A DNA stretch of 35,474 bases from Pseudomonadota bacterium. Its GTDB lineage: Bacteria > Pseudomonadota > Alphaproteobacteria > Rhodobacterales > Rhodobacteraceae. The stretch's first letter is position 1, and each line of letters starts with the position of its first letter. The notes below the pieces were generated by a model. The model was not told the DNA's origin. It was given only the letters and a program-made list of their open reading frames with translations, and searched no databases. The stretch covers positions 1 to 35,474 of the forward strand of contig JAJXZX010000031.1 of the NCBI GenBank assembly GCA_021779835.1, written 5' to 3'. The position numbers and the translations under genes are program-made. Shown one piece after another: positions 7,715 to 15,659 of this stretch.

Positions 7715-8365
7715 TCAATGCGCCAGTTGCAACCCGGCGCTGGCCCGTGGTGCCGCCGCCATCGCCGCCGGATGCGGCATCGCGCGATGCACCGGCATTG
7801 TCAGCACCGCATAGCGCCGCCCGTCGCCCGCGCTCTCATAGGGCTCGCCCAGCCGGTCCGCCTGCCAGCCCAACTGCCGCAACGCCCGCATCAGCGACAC
7901 CGGCGACAGTGACATCAGCTCTGACGCGCCATGCCGCATCGCGACCTCGGCCAGCCCCTCGACGATCAGCGTCAGACACTGGCTGCGCTCTGCCTGCGTT
8001 TTCACCGTGTCCGACATCACCAGCCGCGTGCATTCCCACACCAGCGGCGTCTGCACCTCATGCGGCATTACGCTGGCCGGAATGTCCGGCAGCTTGCCCG
8101 CAAAGGCATCGCGCAACATGTAGCTGTGTTCGCCCCAGGCCGCGGTCGTCGCCATCGTGCGCGCGCCGCCCACCACCTCACCATCGCGCAGCACGACCGA
8201 ATAATGCGCCAGCGGGTTGTCATACTGGTCCATCTCCACCGTGTCGTCATGCGGGATGTTCCAGCCCAAAGTGTCAACAAAGAACTGTTTACGCAACCGA
8301 AGGTAGTCATAGTATGCCGCACCGTAACGATGCATGTCCGACAGACCGAAAGTGATATTTTCCAT
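7715..8365 (-). CDS. luxI: Acyl-homoserine-lactone synthase (LuxI family)
   Basis: The product has 216 residues from the ATG at 8365, chosen for the GGAGG 7 bases upstream. The frame extends to 8401 but lacks a site there. LuxI-family hallmark residues are present: Arg25, Phe29 and Trp35 (LRKQFFVDTLGW), Asp46 and Asp49 (EMDQYD), Arg69 (GGARTM), and Glu111 and Arg114 (WECTRLVM). These shape the S-adenosylmethionine and acyl-chain sites that make AHL signals. The C-terminal 20 residues are Ala/Met/Pro-rich. The gene follows a LuxR gene on the same strand with a 136-bp gap that holds AT-rich inverted repeats, so autoregulation is likely. The acyl chain made cannot be told from sequence. Confidence 0.93.
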   Translation of the reverse strand: MENITFGLSDMHRYGAAYYDYLRLRKQFFVDTLGWNIPHDDTVEMDQYDNPLAHYSVVLRDGEVVGGARTMATTAAWGEHSYMLRDAFAGKLPDIPASVMPHEVQTPLVWECTRLVMSDTVKTQAERSQCLTLIVEGLAEVAMRHGASELMSLSPVSLMRALRQLGWQADRLGEPYESAGDGRRYAVLTMPVHRAMPHPAAMAAAPRASAGLQLAH

Positions 8366-8408
8366 GTTACGCCCTCCAAAATGGCAGGGCGAGTAGATCA
8401 CTAAGACT

Positions 8409-8455
8409 CTAATTGATTAGTTACTAAAAGATGAGTGGATAACCATAACTCACTC
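8409..8455. promoter_or_regulatory. AT-rich inverted repeats upstream of luxI
   Basis: Three dyads lie in the luxR-luxI gap: CTAATTGATTAG (8409-8420), TTAGTTACTAA (8417-8427, overlapping the first) and GAGTG-N13-CACTC (8433-8455). None matches the classic lux box exactly. The spacing from the luxI start (44-90 bp) suits an operator for the adjacent LuxR or another regulator, which is inference. Confidence 0.35.
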
Positions 8456-8501
8456 TAAGCGTGTTTTTGTGGTTAAATCCCGCTCGGCACGGCCCTGGCG
8501 G

Positions 8502-9110
8502 TCAAATCAACCCCGCCGACAGCGCCATTGAGACCGCTTGACTGCCCGTCCGCGCGCCCAGTTTCAGCCGCGCGTTCTTCAGCCGCTGCTTCACCGCGCC
8601 CTCTGACACCACAAGCTGCGCCGCAATCTCTTTCAACAGCAACCCGTCCTTCACCATGCGCAACGCCTCCAGCTCGGCCTTTGTCAGGTTCGAGGGCGGC
8701 GCCTTGATGTCATGCAGATGGCGTAACTTTTTCTCCAGCAAAACAATTTCTCCATCGTCAAACTCGCGGTCACTGCGCGCGAACGACCCGATGCTGCGTT
8801 GCCCGTCGGTGCTGCGATCATCGCAGGCCACCACCACGCCATAGGTCAGCCCAAAATGCCGCGCGCGCAGCATCACCTCTCGCGGGTCTGCCAGCGACAG
8901 CGCGCTCCACCGAGTCGCGCCGTCATTCTCGTAGGCCCAACGCAGCACGGGGTCATAAAGCATTAAGCCCTTCTGCGTGTAATGCTCGACCCAGCGCTCG
9001 GGCAAGGCATTGTATTCAAACAACGGAAACGCAAAACCGATGCGTAATGCGACGTAATACCCGGCAGGCGCGAATCTGGCAAAGTCTCCACCCTCCAAAG
9101 GTTGTTCCAT
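8502..9110 (-). CDS. luxR: LuxR-family autoinducer-binding transcriptional regulator
   Basis: The product has 202 residues from the ATG at 9110. The frame continues upstream, but those residues do not look like the family. The autoinducer-binding domain (about 10-135) keeps the usual ligand-pocket residues Trp40, Tyr44, Asp53-Pro54 and Trp68, plus Gly87 or Gly91. The GerE-type helix-turn-helix (about 141-202) reads LTKAELEALRMVKDGLLLKEIAAQLVVSEGAVKQRLKNARLKLGA. It should bind AHL and control target genes, probably including the downstream synthase. The ribosome binding site is weak. It is transcribed divergently from a second, HTH-less LuxR-type gene across a 121-bp gap with a perfect dyad. 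Confidence 0.92.
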   Translation of the reverse strand: MEQPLEGGDFARFAPAGYYVALRIGFAFPLFEYNALPERWVEHYTQKGLMLYDPVLRWAYENDGATRWSALSLADPREVMLRARHFGLTYGVVVACDDRSTDGQRSIGSFARSDREFDDGEIVLLEKKLRHLHDIKAPPSNLTKAELEALRMVKDGLLLKEIAAQLVVSEGAVKQRLKNARLKLGARTGSQAVSMALSAGLI

Positions 9111-9167
9111 CTCAATAAATACCAAGTTCTGCGTCAAACGCCTTTGCGTTCCGCAACCGGAGTATGT

Positions 9168-9184
9168 CATACCCGCCCGGTATG
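9168..9184. promoter_or_regulatory. Perfect dyad in the divergent luxR / LuxR-like promoter region
   Basis: CATACC (9168-9173) and GGTATG (9179-9184) form a perfect 6-bp inverted repeat around CGCCC. GTATGTCA also occurs twice as a direct repeat, at 9162-9169 and 9180-9187, 18 bp apart. The dyad lies between the two divergent starts (9110 and 9232), a natural place for an operator of a LuxR-type dimer. Confidence 0.45.
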
Positions 9185-9231
9185 TCACGAGGTGCAATTT
9201 GGAAATTTTGAGCCGGGGGGCAGGCGCCAAT

Positions 9232-9717
9232 ATGAACGAACATACGCACATCAGCGAAATTCTGGCGCGCCTGCACGGTGCATACCCCACGGGCTTCGCG
9301 ATTGCGCTGCATGTAAAGTTCACCTCGCCCAAATATCTGTTTCAGTCCTACGATACCGAATGGATCGACACTTATTCCCGCCTCGGCCTTGTCATCCACG
9401 ACCCGACCGTGCGCTGGGGGTTTGACAACACTGGCACCCAACGGTGGAGCGGGCTTGCCAGCGATGACCCCAACAGCGTCCTGCCCCGCGCCGCCGAACA
9501 CGGCCTGCGCTACGGCTTCACCGTCTCGCAACTGACCGACGGCTCGCGCACCGTCGCCTCGTTCGCGCGTGGCGACCGCGAGGCGACCGACGCCGAAATC
9601 GCAGCCGCCGCCGCCGATGTCGCCCAACTGCACGCCCTCACTCTTACGCTTGAAACCCTTACCCCCGCCGATCACGCCCTGCTCAAGCAGATGTCGATCT
9701 ACCTCACCCGCGGCTGA
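9232..9717 (+). CDS. LuxR-type autoinducer-binding protein lacking the DNA-binding domain
   Basis: The product has 161 residues from the ATG at 9232 (GGGGGGCAGG upstream). It aligns by eye with the autoinducer-binding domain of the neighbouring LuxR: Trp44, Tyr48, Asp57-Pro58 and Trp72 are kept (EWIDTYSRLGLVIHDPTVRW), as is HGLRYGF and the SFARGDRE segment. Its end, LTPADHALLKQMSIYLTRG, matches the first helix of the GerE domain (LTKAELEALRMVKDG in the neighbour) and then stops. Only 29 bp separate it from the convergent tgt, so the rest of the HTH is gone. It cannot bind DNA by the usual domain. It could act as an AHL sink or form inactive heterodimers, as described for TrlR, the truncated TraR of Agrobacterium. 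That role is inference. Confidence 0.88.
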   Translation: MNEHTHISEILARLHGAYPTGFAIALHVKFTSPKYLFQSYDTEWIDTYSRLGLVIHDPTVRWGFDNTGTQRWSGLASDDPNSVLPRAAEHGLRYGFTVSQLTDGSRTVASFARGDREATDAEIAAAAADVAQLHALTLTLETLTPADHALLKQMSIYLTRG

Positions 9718-9746
9718 CACATCCGACGCCTGACGATTTCGCCCCG

Positions 9747-10877
9747 TCACAGCGGCTCAATATCGCCCTGCGCGCGCTCGGCATGAAAGCCCGCCACAAA
9801 CGCAGCCAACTGCCCCGCCGCAATCGCGCCGCGCAACCCCGCCATCAGCTCTTGGAAATAGTGCAGGTTGTGCCAGGTCAACAGCATCGACGCGATAATC
9901 TCTTGCGAGCGCAGGACGTGATGCAGATAGGCGCGGGAATACTGACGGCACGCCGGGCAGGTGCAAGCCCCATCCAGCGGCCGCGGGTCGTCCTGATGGC
10001 GCGCGTTCTTCATATTGACCACGCCGCGCCGCGTGAACGCTTGCCCTGTGCGCCCCGACCGCGACGGCAGCACGCAATCCATCATGTCGATGCCACGCTC
10101 CACCGCGCCGACAATATCATCCGGCTTGCCGACGCCCATCAGGTAGCGCGGCTTGTCCTCGGGCAGCATCCCCGGCGCATAGTCCAGCACGCCGAACATC
10201 GCCTCTTGCCCCTCACCCACCGCAAGGCCCCCGACCGCATAGCCATCAAACCCGATCGCCCGCAACGCCTCGGCGCTTTCGCCGCGCAGTTCGTGGTTGA
10301 CGCCGCCCTGCTGAATGCCAAACAACGCATGTCCCGGCCGGTCGCCAAACGCATCGCGTGACCGCTGTGCCCACCGCATCGACAGCCGCATCGACTTCGC
10401 CACCGCCTCATCCGTCGCAGGCAGCGCCGGGCATTCATCAAAACACATCACGATATCCGAGCCCAACATGCGCTGGATCTCCATGCTGCGCTCTGGCGAA
10501 AGATGGTGCCGCGAGCCGTCGATGTGGGATTTGAAGGTCACCCCCTCCTCCGACATCTTGCGCAGCGCGGCGAGGCTCATCACCTGAAACCCGCCCGAGT
10601 CGGTCAGAATCGGGCGCTCCCAATTCATGAACTTGTGCAAACCGCCCAGCCGCTCGATCCGCTCGGCGGTAGGGCGCAGCATCAGGTGATAGGTGTTGCC
10701 CAGCAGAATATCCGCGCCGGTCGCGCGCACCGATTCCGGCAGCATCGCCTTCACCGTCGCCGCCGTGCCGACCGGCATGAAGGCGGGCGTGCGGATCTCG
10801 CCGCGCGGCGTGGAGATCACGCCCGTGCGCGCCGCCCCATCCGTCGCCGCCACCTTGAATTCAAACTTCTGCGCCAT
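9747..10877 (-). CDS. tgt: Queuine tRNA-ribosyltransferase
   Basis: The product has 376 residues from the ATG at 10877 (MAQKFEF). The 14-residue longer frame is rejected because the family begins here. It exchanges guanine for preQ1 at position 34 of tRNAs with GUN anticodons, in queuosine synthesis. The TIM-barrel motifs seen are [12 protein letters not shown] with the general base Asp, IQQGG, GGLAVGE, and [18 protein letters not shown] with the nucleophile Asp. The zinc site is CTCPACRQY with a later His. The gene is convergent with the HTH-less LuxR gene and divergent from sufT. queA or other Q genes are not in the window. Confidence 0.97.
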   Translation of the reverse strand: MAQKFEFKVAATDGAARTGVISTPRGEIRTPAFMPVGTAATVKAMLPESVRATGADILLGNTYHLMLRPTAERIERLGGLHKFMNWERPILTDSGGFQVMSLAALRKMSEEGVTFKSHIDGSRHHLSPERSMEIQRMLGSDIVMCFDECPALPATDEAVAKSMRLSMRWAQRSRDAFGDRPGHALFGIQQGGVNHELRGESAEALRAIGFDGYAVGGLAVGEGQEAMFGVLDYAPGMLPEDKPRYLMGVGKPDDIVGAVERGIDMMDCVLPSRSGRTGQAFTRRGVVNMKNARHQDDPRPLDGACTCPACRQYSRAYLHHVLRSQEIIASMLLTWHNLHYFQELMAGLRGAIAAGQLAAFVAGFHAERAQGDIEPL

Positions 10878-10946
10878 CGCGTCATCCGCCCTATGCCTTC
10901 GGGCGCCCTTGTCCGGCAAAATTCCGCGAAAGCCAAGTGGAACGTG

Positions 10947-10997
10947 ATGCAGCGATCGTATGCATGAAAAACATACGATTGCTGCATGAAATACATA
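10947..10997. promoter_or_regulatory. Tandem 22-bp repeat and long inverted repeat between tgt and sufT
   Basis: ATGCAGCGATCGTATG (10947-10962) pairs with 10972-10987 across a 9-base loop, 16 positions with one mismatch. The segment GCATGAAAAACATA (10962-10975) recurs as GCATGAAATACATA at 10984-10997, exactly 22 bp later. On the minus strand each copy contains an ATG-N5-CAT dyad. The repeats end about 26 bp upstream of the sufT -35 box, so an activator or repressor operator bound by two dimers on one face of the helix is a reasonable reading. Confidence 0.5.
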
Positions 10998-11022
10998 TGC
11001 CGATTATGCGCTTTCTGCGGAC

Positions 11023-11052
11023 TGGACCTCGCCGCCATAATCCCTATATAAT
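11023..11052 (+). promoter_or_regulatory. Housekeeping-type promoter of sufT
   Basis: A perfect -10 TATAAT is at 11047-11052 and a -35-like TGGACC (4 of 6) at 11023-11028, with 18-bp spacing. The start codon is at 11079, so the leader is about 20 bases with GAGAG as ribosome binding site. Confidence 0.6.
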
Positions 11053-11078
11053 CAGTCAACAACCGCGCGAGAGTAAAC

Positions 11079-11444
11079 ATGACCGCACAGGCCCAAGCCC
11101 AGATCGAAGGCGCCCCCGTAATTCGCCCGTCCAGCACCGAACACCCGCTTTACGACGCGGTGGTCTCGGCCTGCCGCACCGTGTTTGACCCGGAAATCCC
11201 GGTCAATATCTACGACCTAGGCCTCGTCTATACCATTGAAATAAATGACGAAAACGAGGTCGATATCTTGATGACCCTCACCGCCCCCGGATGCCCTGTG
11301 GCAGGCGAGATGCCGGGCTGGGTCGCCGATGCGGTCGAACCCTTGGCGGGCATCAAGCAGGTCAACGTCGCAATGACCTTCGATCCGCCCTGGGGCATGG
11401 ACATGATGTCCGACGAGGCCCGGCTAGAGCTTGGATTCATGTGA
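11079..11444 (+). CDS. sufT: SUF-system Fe-S assembly protein SufT (DUF59/MIP18 family)
   Basis: The product has 121 residues. The DUF59 core runs from YDAVVSACRTVFDPEIPVNIYDLGLVY through ILMTLTAPGCPVAGEMPGW to FDPPWGMDMMSDEARLELG, with the conserved Cys in TAPGCP and the DPEIPVNIYDLGL motif. Members of this family help mature iron-sulfur proteins. The first 20 residues are a variable extension. It is followed 58 bp later by a SufA/IscA-type carrier gene on the same strand, consistent with a small Fe-S assembly unit. The rest of a suf operon (sufBCDS) is not in the window. Confidence 0.9.
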   Translation: MTAQAQAQIEGAPVIRPSSTEHPLYDAVVSACRTVFDPEIPVNIYDLGLVYTIEINDENEVDILMTLTAPGCPVAGEMPGWVADAVEPLAGIKQVNVAMTFDPPWGMDMMSDEARLELGFM

Positions 11445-11502
11445 ATGAACGCGGGGAAAATCCGTTCCCTGTCAATAACTTAAAGAGAAAAGAGGCGCTG
11501 CG

Positions 11503-11865
11503 ATGTTTGGTATTCCCGGCAAACAAGCTGTCACCCTGACCCCGGCTGCGGCAAAGCAAATCGCCCGCCTGATGGCGCGCGACGGCGTCACCGGACTGCG
11601 CATCGGCGTGAAAAAAGGCGGCTGTGCCGGCATGGAATACACCATGGATTTCGCCCATGATATCAACGCGATGGACGAGGTTGTTGAACAAGGCGGCGCC
11701 CGTGTGATGATCGCTCCGATGGCGCAAATGTTCCTGTTCGGCACCGAAATCGACTACGAAACCACGCTTCTTGACGCAGGCTTCCGCTTCAACAACCCCA
11801 ACGTGGCCGAATCTTGTGGCTGCGGCGAATCCATCAAATTCAAAGACCAGGACAGCGCCGCCTGA
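11503..11865 (+). CDS. sufA: A-type Fe-S carrier protein (SufA/IscA family)
   Basis: The product has 120 residues. It carries the three conserved cysteines of A-type carriers: GGCAGMEY (about residue 41) and the C-terminal ESCGCGES pair. These bind iron or an Fe-S cluster for delivery to apoproteins. LTPAAAKQIARLM at the start and FRFNNPNVAESCGCGESIKF at the end are typical. It lies just downstream of sufT. Whether it should be called SufA, IscA or ErpA cannot be decided from this context, but the pairing with sufT favours SufA. Confidence 0.92.
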   Translation: MFGIPGKQAVTLTPAAAKQIARLMARDGVTGLRIGVKKGGCAGMEYTMDFAHDINAMDEVVEQGGARVMIAPMAQMFLFGTEIDYETTLLDAGFRFNNPNVAESCGCGESIKFKDQDSAA

Positions 11866-11941
11866 CCCCCGCGACACTTTCCCGGTTCCCCCCTGCCCGA
11901 TCATCGCCTAATGCTGGGACAAAGGGATCAGGAGAACCACG

Positions 11942-12688
11942 ATGCGCCGCAAACTTGCCGCCGGAAACTGGAAGATGAACGGGCTGTCCGCCTCGCTGGT
12001 CGAGGTCGAGAAGCTGTTGGAATATCACCCAAAACCGGCCTGCGAGGTGCTGATTTGCCCGCCCGCCACCCTGATTGCGCAACTCGCGTGGCGCATCAAG
12101 AATAAGGAGTTGGCGGTTGGCGGCCAAGACTGCCACTGGAACGCCTCAGGCGCACACACGGGCGATATTTCTGCGCCGATGCTGGTCGATGCGGGTGCCA
12201 GCCACGTCATCATCGGCCACTCCGAGCGCCGCGCCGATCACGGCGAATCTGATGCGCTGGTGCAGGCAAAATGCACCGCCGCCCTCGCCGCTGGCCTGAC
12301 CGCCGTGGTCTGCGTCGGCGAGACCGAACACCAGCGCGACACCGGCATCACCTTGTCGGTGATCGGGATGCAACTGGCGCATTCCCTGCCCGACGATTGC
12401 ACTGCCGCCCGCGTCGTGATTGCCTATGAGCCGGTCTGGGCCATCGGCACCGGCCGCACGCCGACGCTGGCAGAGATCGGTGAAGTGCATGATTTCATAC
12501 GCAAAACCATCACCACCCGCTTTGGAGCCGAGGGCAACGGGATGCGCATTCTCTACGGCGGCTCGGTGAAACCCAGCAACGCGGCCGAGATCTTCGCTGT
12601 ATCCAACGTCGATGGCGCGCTGGTCGGCGGCGCCTCGTTGAAGGCCAGCGATTTCGGCGCCATCATCGCAGCACTCGAAGCGGCCTAA
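11942..12688 (+). CDS. tpiA: Triosephosphate isomerase
   Basis: The product has 248 residues, normal for the family. It interconverts dihydroxyacetone phosphate and glyceraldehyde 3-phosphate in the cytoplasm. Catalytic Lys11 is in GNWKMN, His in IIGHSERR, and Glu in [11 protein letters not shown]. The phosphate-binding [10 protein letters not shown] and GALVGGASL are near the end. AGGAG about 9 bases upstream supports the ATG at 11942. The gene stands 76 bp downstream of sufA and is convergent with der. Confidence 0.97.
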   Translation: MRRKLAAGNWKMNGLSASLVEVEKLLEYHPKPACEVLICPPATLIAQLAWRIKNKELAVGGQDCHWNASGAHTGDISAPMLVDAGASHVIIGHSERRADHGESDALVQAKCTAALAAGLTAVVCVGETEHQRDTGITLSVIGMQLAHSLPDDCTAARVVIAYEPVWAIGTGRTPTLAEIGEVHDFIRKTITTRFGAEGNGMRILYGGSVKPSNAAEIFAVSNVDGALVGGASLKASDFGAIIAALEAA

Positions 12689-12695
12689 GCCGCCC

Positions 12696-12722
12696 AAGCG
12701 GGCCGCTAAAAGCGCCCCGCTT
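12696..12722. terminator. Possible bidirectional hairpin between tpiA and der
   Basis: A 7-bp perfect stem, AAGCGGG (12696-12702) with CCCGCTT (12716-12722), lies in the 32-bp gap between the convergent stop codons and overlaps the end of the der stop. There is no T-run on either side, so the terminator call is tentative. Confidence 0.35.
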
Positions 12723-14187
12723 ACTCGCCGCCGTTCGCCTTGCCGGTATGCTTGCGCAGCCGCGACGGTTGCTGCGAACGCCGTCCCTTGAACGGGTTTT
12801 TCTCTGACTGACTGCGCAGCGTCATACGGATCGGTGTGCCCGGCAGGTCAAAAGTCTGGCGCAATCCGTTCACCAGATAGCGGCGATAGCTTTCCGGCAT
12901 CAGGTCGGGATGCGAGCACATGATGACAAAACCCGGCGGGCGCGCCTTCACCTGCGTCATATAGCGCATCTTGATGCGCTTGCCGCCCGGCGCCGGCGGC
13001 GGGTGCGCCTCGGTCATCACCCCCAGCCACTGGTTCAGTTTGGCGGTGGTGACGCGGCGGTTCCACACGGCATGCGCCTCGACAATCGCGTCATGCAGAC
13101 GATCCAGCCCGCGCCCGGTCTTGGCCGAAACCGTAACCAGCGGCGCGCCGCGCAGCTGTGGCAGGTAGCGTTCAAACATCTCCAGAAGAGCGTAAAGCTT
13201 GTCCTGCTTCTCGTCCTCCAGATCCCATTTATTGACCGCGATCACCACGGCACGCCCCTCCGTCTCGGCAAAGTCCGCGATGCGCAAGTCCTGCGTTTCA
13301 AACGGAATTTCGACGTCGAGCAGCACAACCACCACCTCGGCAAAGCGCACCGCGCGCAACCCGTCGGTCACCGACATCTTTTCCAGCTTGTCAGATATCT
13401 TGGCTTTCTTGCGCATCCCCGCCGTGTCGAAAATACGGATCGGCGTGCCCAGCCAGTCGGCGGTGATCGAGATCGCGTCGCGCGTAATCCCGGCCTCTGG
13501 CCCGGTCAGCAAACGCTCCTCGCCAAGGATCTTGTTGATGAGCGTCGATTTGCCCGAGTTCGGCCGCCCGATCACCGCGATCTGCAACGGCTTGGCGCTG
13601 GTTGGCGCGAAGGAAATCTCTTCGTCGTCCTCCAACACGTCAACATCGACCAAAGGCGCATCGTCCAGCTTCAGGCTGGCGCGTTCCTCAAACGCATCGG
13701 CCAGCGGCTGCAACACGCGGTAAAGGTCGTCCATCCCCTCGCCATGTTCCGCCGACAGCCGGATCGGCTCGCCCAGACCCAGCGCATAGGCATCCAGAAA
13801 CCCGCTTTCGCCCGCCTTGCCCTCGGCCTTGTTGACGCCCAGGATCACATGCGCGTTCTTCTTGCGCAAAATGTCGGCGAAAATCTCATCGGTCGTAGTG
13901 ACACCCGCGCGCCCGTCGATCAGGAACAGGCAGACATCCGCCATCCCCACCGCGCGCTCTGTCAGCTTGCGCATCCGCCCTTGCAGGCTTTCGTCGGTCG
14001 CCTCTTCCAGCCCCGCCGTGTCGATCACGGTGAACTTGAGGTCCGCGAGCTTGCCCGCCCCCTCGCGCAAATCGCGGGTAACGCCGGGCTGGTCATCGAC
14101 CAGCGCCAGCTTCTTGCCGACCAGTCGGTTGAACAGCGTCGATTTGCCAACATTAGGGCGCCCGACGATGGCGAGGGTAAAGGTCAT
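12721..14187 (-). CDS. der: Ribosome-assembly GTPase Der (EngA)
   Basis: The product has 488 residues with two tandem GTPase domains, the mark of Der. Domain 1 has [21 protein letters not shown] and NKAEG. Domain 2 has [22 protein letters not shown] and NKWDLE. A KH-like C-terminal domain with FKGRRSQQ and a basic tail follows. It acts in 50S subunit maturation. Upstream on the same strand are bamB-like and yfgM-like genes, the same order as in E. coli, so an operon is likely. An acidic linker ([10 protein letters not shown]) sits between the G domains. Confidence 0.97.
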   Translation of the reverse strand: MTFTLAIVGRPNVGKSTLFNRLVGKKLALVDDQPGVTRDLREGAGKLADLKFTVIDTAGLEEATDESLQGRMRKLTERAVGMADVCLFLIDGRAGVTTTDEIFADILRKKNAHVILGVNKAEGKAGESGFLDAYALGLGEPIRLSAEHGEGMDDLYRVLQPLADAFEERASLKLDDAPLVDVDVLEDDEEISFAPTSAKPLQIAVIGRPNSGKSTLINKILGEERLLTGPEAGITRDAISITADWLGTPIRIFDTAGMRKKAKISDKLEKMSVTDGLRAVRFAEVVVVLLDVEIPFETQDLRIADFAETEGRAVVIAVNKWDLEDEKQDKLYALLEMFERYLPQLRGAPLVTVSAKTGRGLDRLHDAIVEAHAVWNRRVTTAKLNQWLGVMTEAHPPPAPGGKRIKMRYMTQVKARPPGFVIMCSHPDLMPESYRRYLVNGLRQTFDLPGTPIRMTLRSQSEKNPFKGRRSQQPSRLRKHTGKANGGE

Positions 14188-14247
14188 GTCCGTCTCCGTG
14201 GCGCAAGCAAACCTTGCACGAAAAAGACCCCTTAAACCGATTGCGCC

Positions 14248-15582
14248 TCAGCGGAAAGCGCGAAGTTTGCCGTCCTCGCCCACCACGAACAACGTGCGCC
14301 CTGCCACGACGGCCGCACTGGCCGCCCCAGCGCCCATCGGAACGGTCGAGATCAGCTTGCCCGACGCCGGATCAAACGAGCGGATCTGCCCGTCGCTGGA
14401 CGTCACGATCAGCCGGTTGCCCGCCATGATCGGCCCGTAATAGGCGTAAATGTCGCGGCGGCGCTTTTCCTTCTTCACCGGCACATAGAGCGGCATCGGC
14501 GATTTCCACACCTCTGCCCCGGTGGCGGCATCCAACCGCACCAGTTGCGCCTGATCCGAAACGAGGAAGATCGAGTCGCCCTCTGGCCACACCGGGCTTA
14601 CCACGCCGTAATCCGCCGTCCAGACCTGAGCGCCGGTGCTGCTGGTCAGCGCCATCACACGGCCCGTGGCGTTGCCGACATAGATGCGCGGCCCCACAAC
14701 CACCGGATCGCCGGTAATATCTGCCATCAGGCCATAACCCTGCCCCAGCCGGTCGCCCACCACTGACGCGGCCCAAACCTGCGTGCCACCCGGTTTCAGC
14801 ACACCCACCAACTGGCCCGACGGGAACGGCAACAGCACGAAACCACCGCTTACCGCAGGCCCCGCGCCACCCGTCATGCCGTTCGGCGACTGCACGCCGT
14901 CAACCTGCCAGCGGATCTTGCCGGTCGCGGCGTCAATCGCCCATCCGGTTGAGTCGCGCGCCACAACGTAAACGACATTGCCATCCACCGTCGGCGTGCC
15001 GGTCACCGGCGCCTTGAAGTGCTGACGCCAGATCACCGCGCCCGTCGCGGGATCAAGTGCCACCAGCTCACCGAAATCCGAGGTCACGAACAGTTTGCCC
15101 GCGCCATAGGCAATGCCACCACCCGAAGCCGTGTCGGGCGAATCGCCCGGCGGTGTCAGATCGCGTGACCAAAGCGGCGCACCAGAGGTCGAGGTCGCGG
15201 CCACTGTCGCTCGGCTGTCGAGCGTGTAAACATGGCCCCCCGCCACCACCGGAGTGGTTGCGATGGCATGGCGCTGGTCGTCAGGCTTGCCGATCGACGC
15301 TTCCCAAACCTCGGTCAGGTTGGCGCCCAGTGCCGGTTGCGTCATTTGATGTTGCGGGCCGCCATTGCGCTGCGCCCAGTCGGCATTTGCCAACGGCGCC
15401 GACAGGCGGATCGGCCGCGCCTTACCCAGATCCGGGCCGGGCGGCACCGCGCCCTTCGCCATCACCTGATCCAGCGGCGTGCGCGGATCAAAACGCGGCC
15501 CTTTCAAGATAAGCGGCTTCGGCGCACAGGCCCCAACCAAAGCGAGGCCTGCCAGAATTCCAACGATCCGGGTCCGTTTCAC
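14248..15582 (-). CDS. bamB: BamB-like PQQ-repeat lipoprotein
   Basis: The product has 444 residues with a GTG start at 15582 (AAGGGG upstream). The signal peptide ends in a lipobox (LALVGAC), giving an outer-membrane lipoprotein with Cys19. The rest is a beta-propeller with repeated PQQ-type blades such as VYTLDSRATVAATSTSGAPLWSRDL, LVALDPATGAVIWRQHF and VRLDAATGAEVWKS. BamB is part of the BAM complex that inserts outer-membrane proteins. The position between yfgM-like and der genes supports the assignment. It is longer than E. coli BamB (about 390), mainly through an extended N-terminal region. Confidence 0.88.
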   Translation of the reverse strand: MKRTRIVGILAGLALVGACAPKPLILKGPRFDPRTPLDQVMAKGAVPPGPDLGKARPIRLSAPLANADWAQRNGGPQHQMTQPALGANLTEVWEASIGKPDDQRHAIATTPVVAGGHVYTLDSRATVAATSTSGAPLWSRDLTPPGDSPDTASGGGIAYGAGKLFVTSDFGELVALDPATGAVIWRQHFKAPVTGTPTVDGNVVYVVARDSTGWAIDAATGKIRWQVDGVQSPNGMTGGAGPAVSGGFVLLPFPSGQLVGVLKPGGTQVWAASVVGDRLGQGYGLMADITGDPVVVGPRIYVGNATGRVMALTSSTGAQVWTADYGVVSPVWPEGDSIFLVSDQAQLVRLDAATGAEVWKSPMPLYVPVKKEKRRRDIYAYYGPIMAGNRLIVTSSDGQIRSFDPASGKLISTVPMGAGAASAAVVAGRTLFVVGEDGKLRAFR

Positions 15583-15659
15583 TGCCGCTGCCCCTTCCCA
15601 ATTCGTTTGCCGCAGGCCACCGCGTGGCCCCCGGATATCCGTCCTTTGGGCTGCCGCCC

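Noticed and set aside
7715..9717. A larger quorum-sensing biosynthetic cluster
   Set aside because: Only synthase, regulator and HTH-less homologue are present. The flanking genes are lon and tgt, so there is no sign of linked secondary-metabolite or lactonase genes.
12910..14235. A 441-codon open frame antisense to der
   Set aside because: It is an Arg/His/Leu/Gln-rich shadow of a strongly conserved gene, with no family match and no ribosome binding site. Long antisense frames are expected in high-GC DNA.
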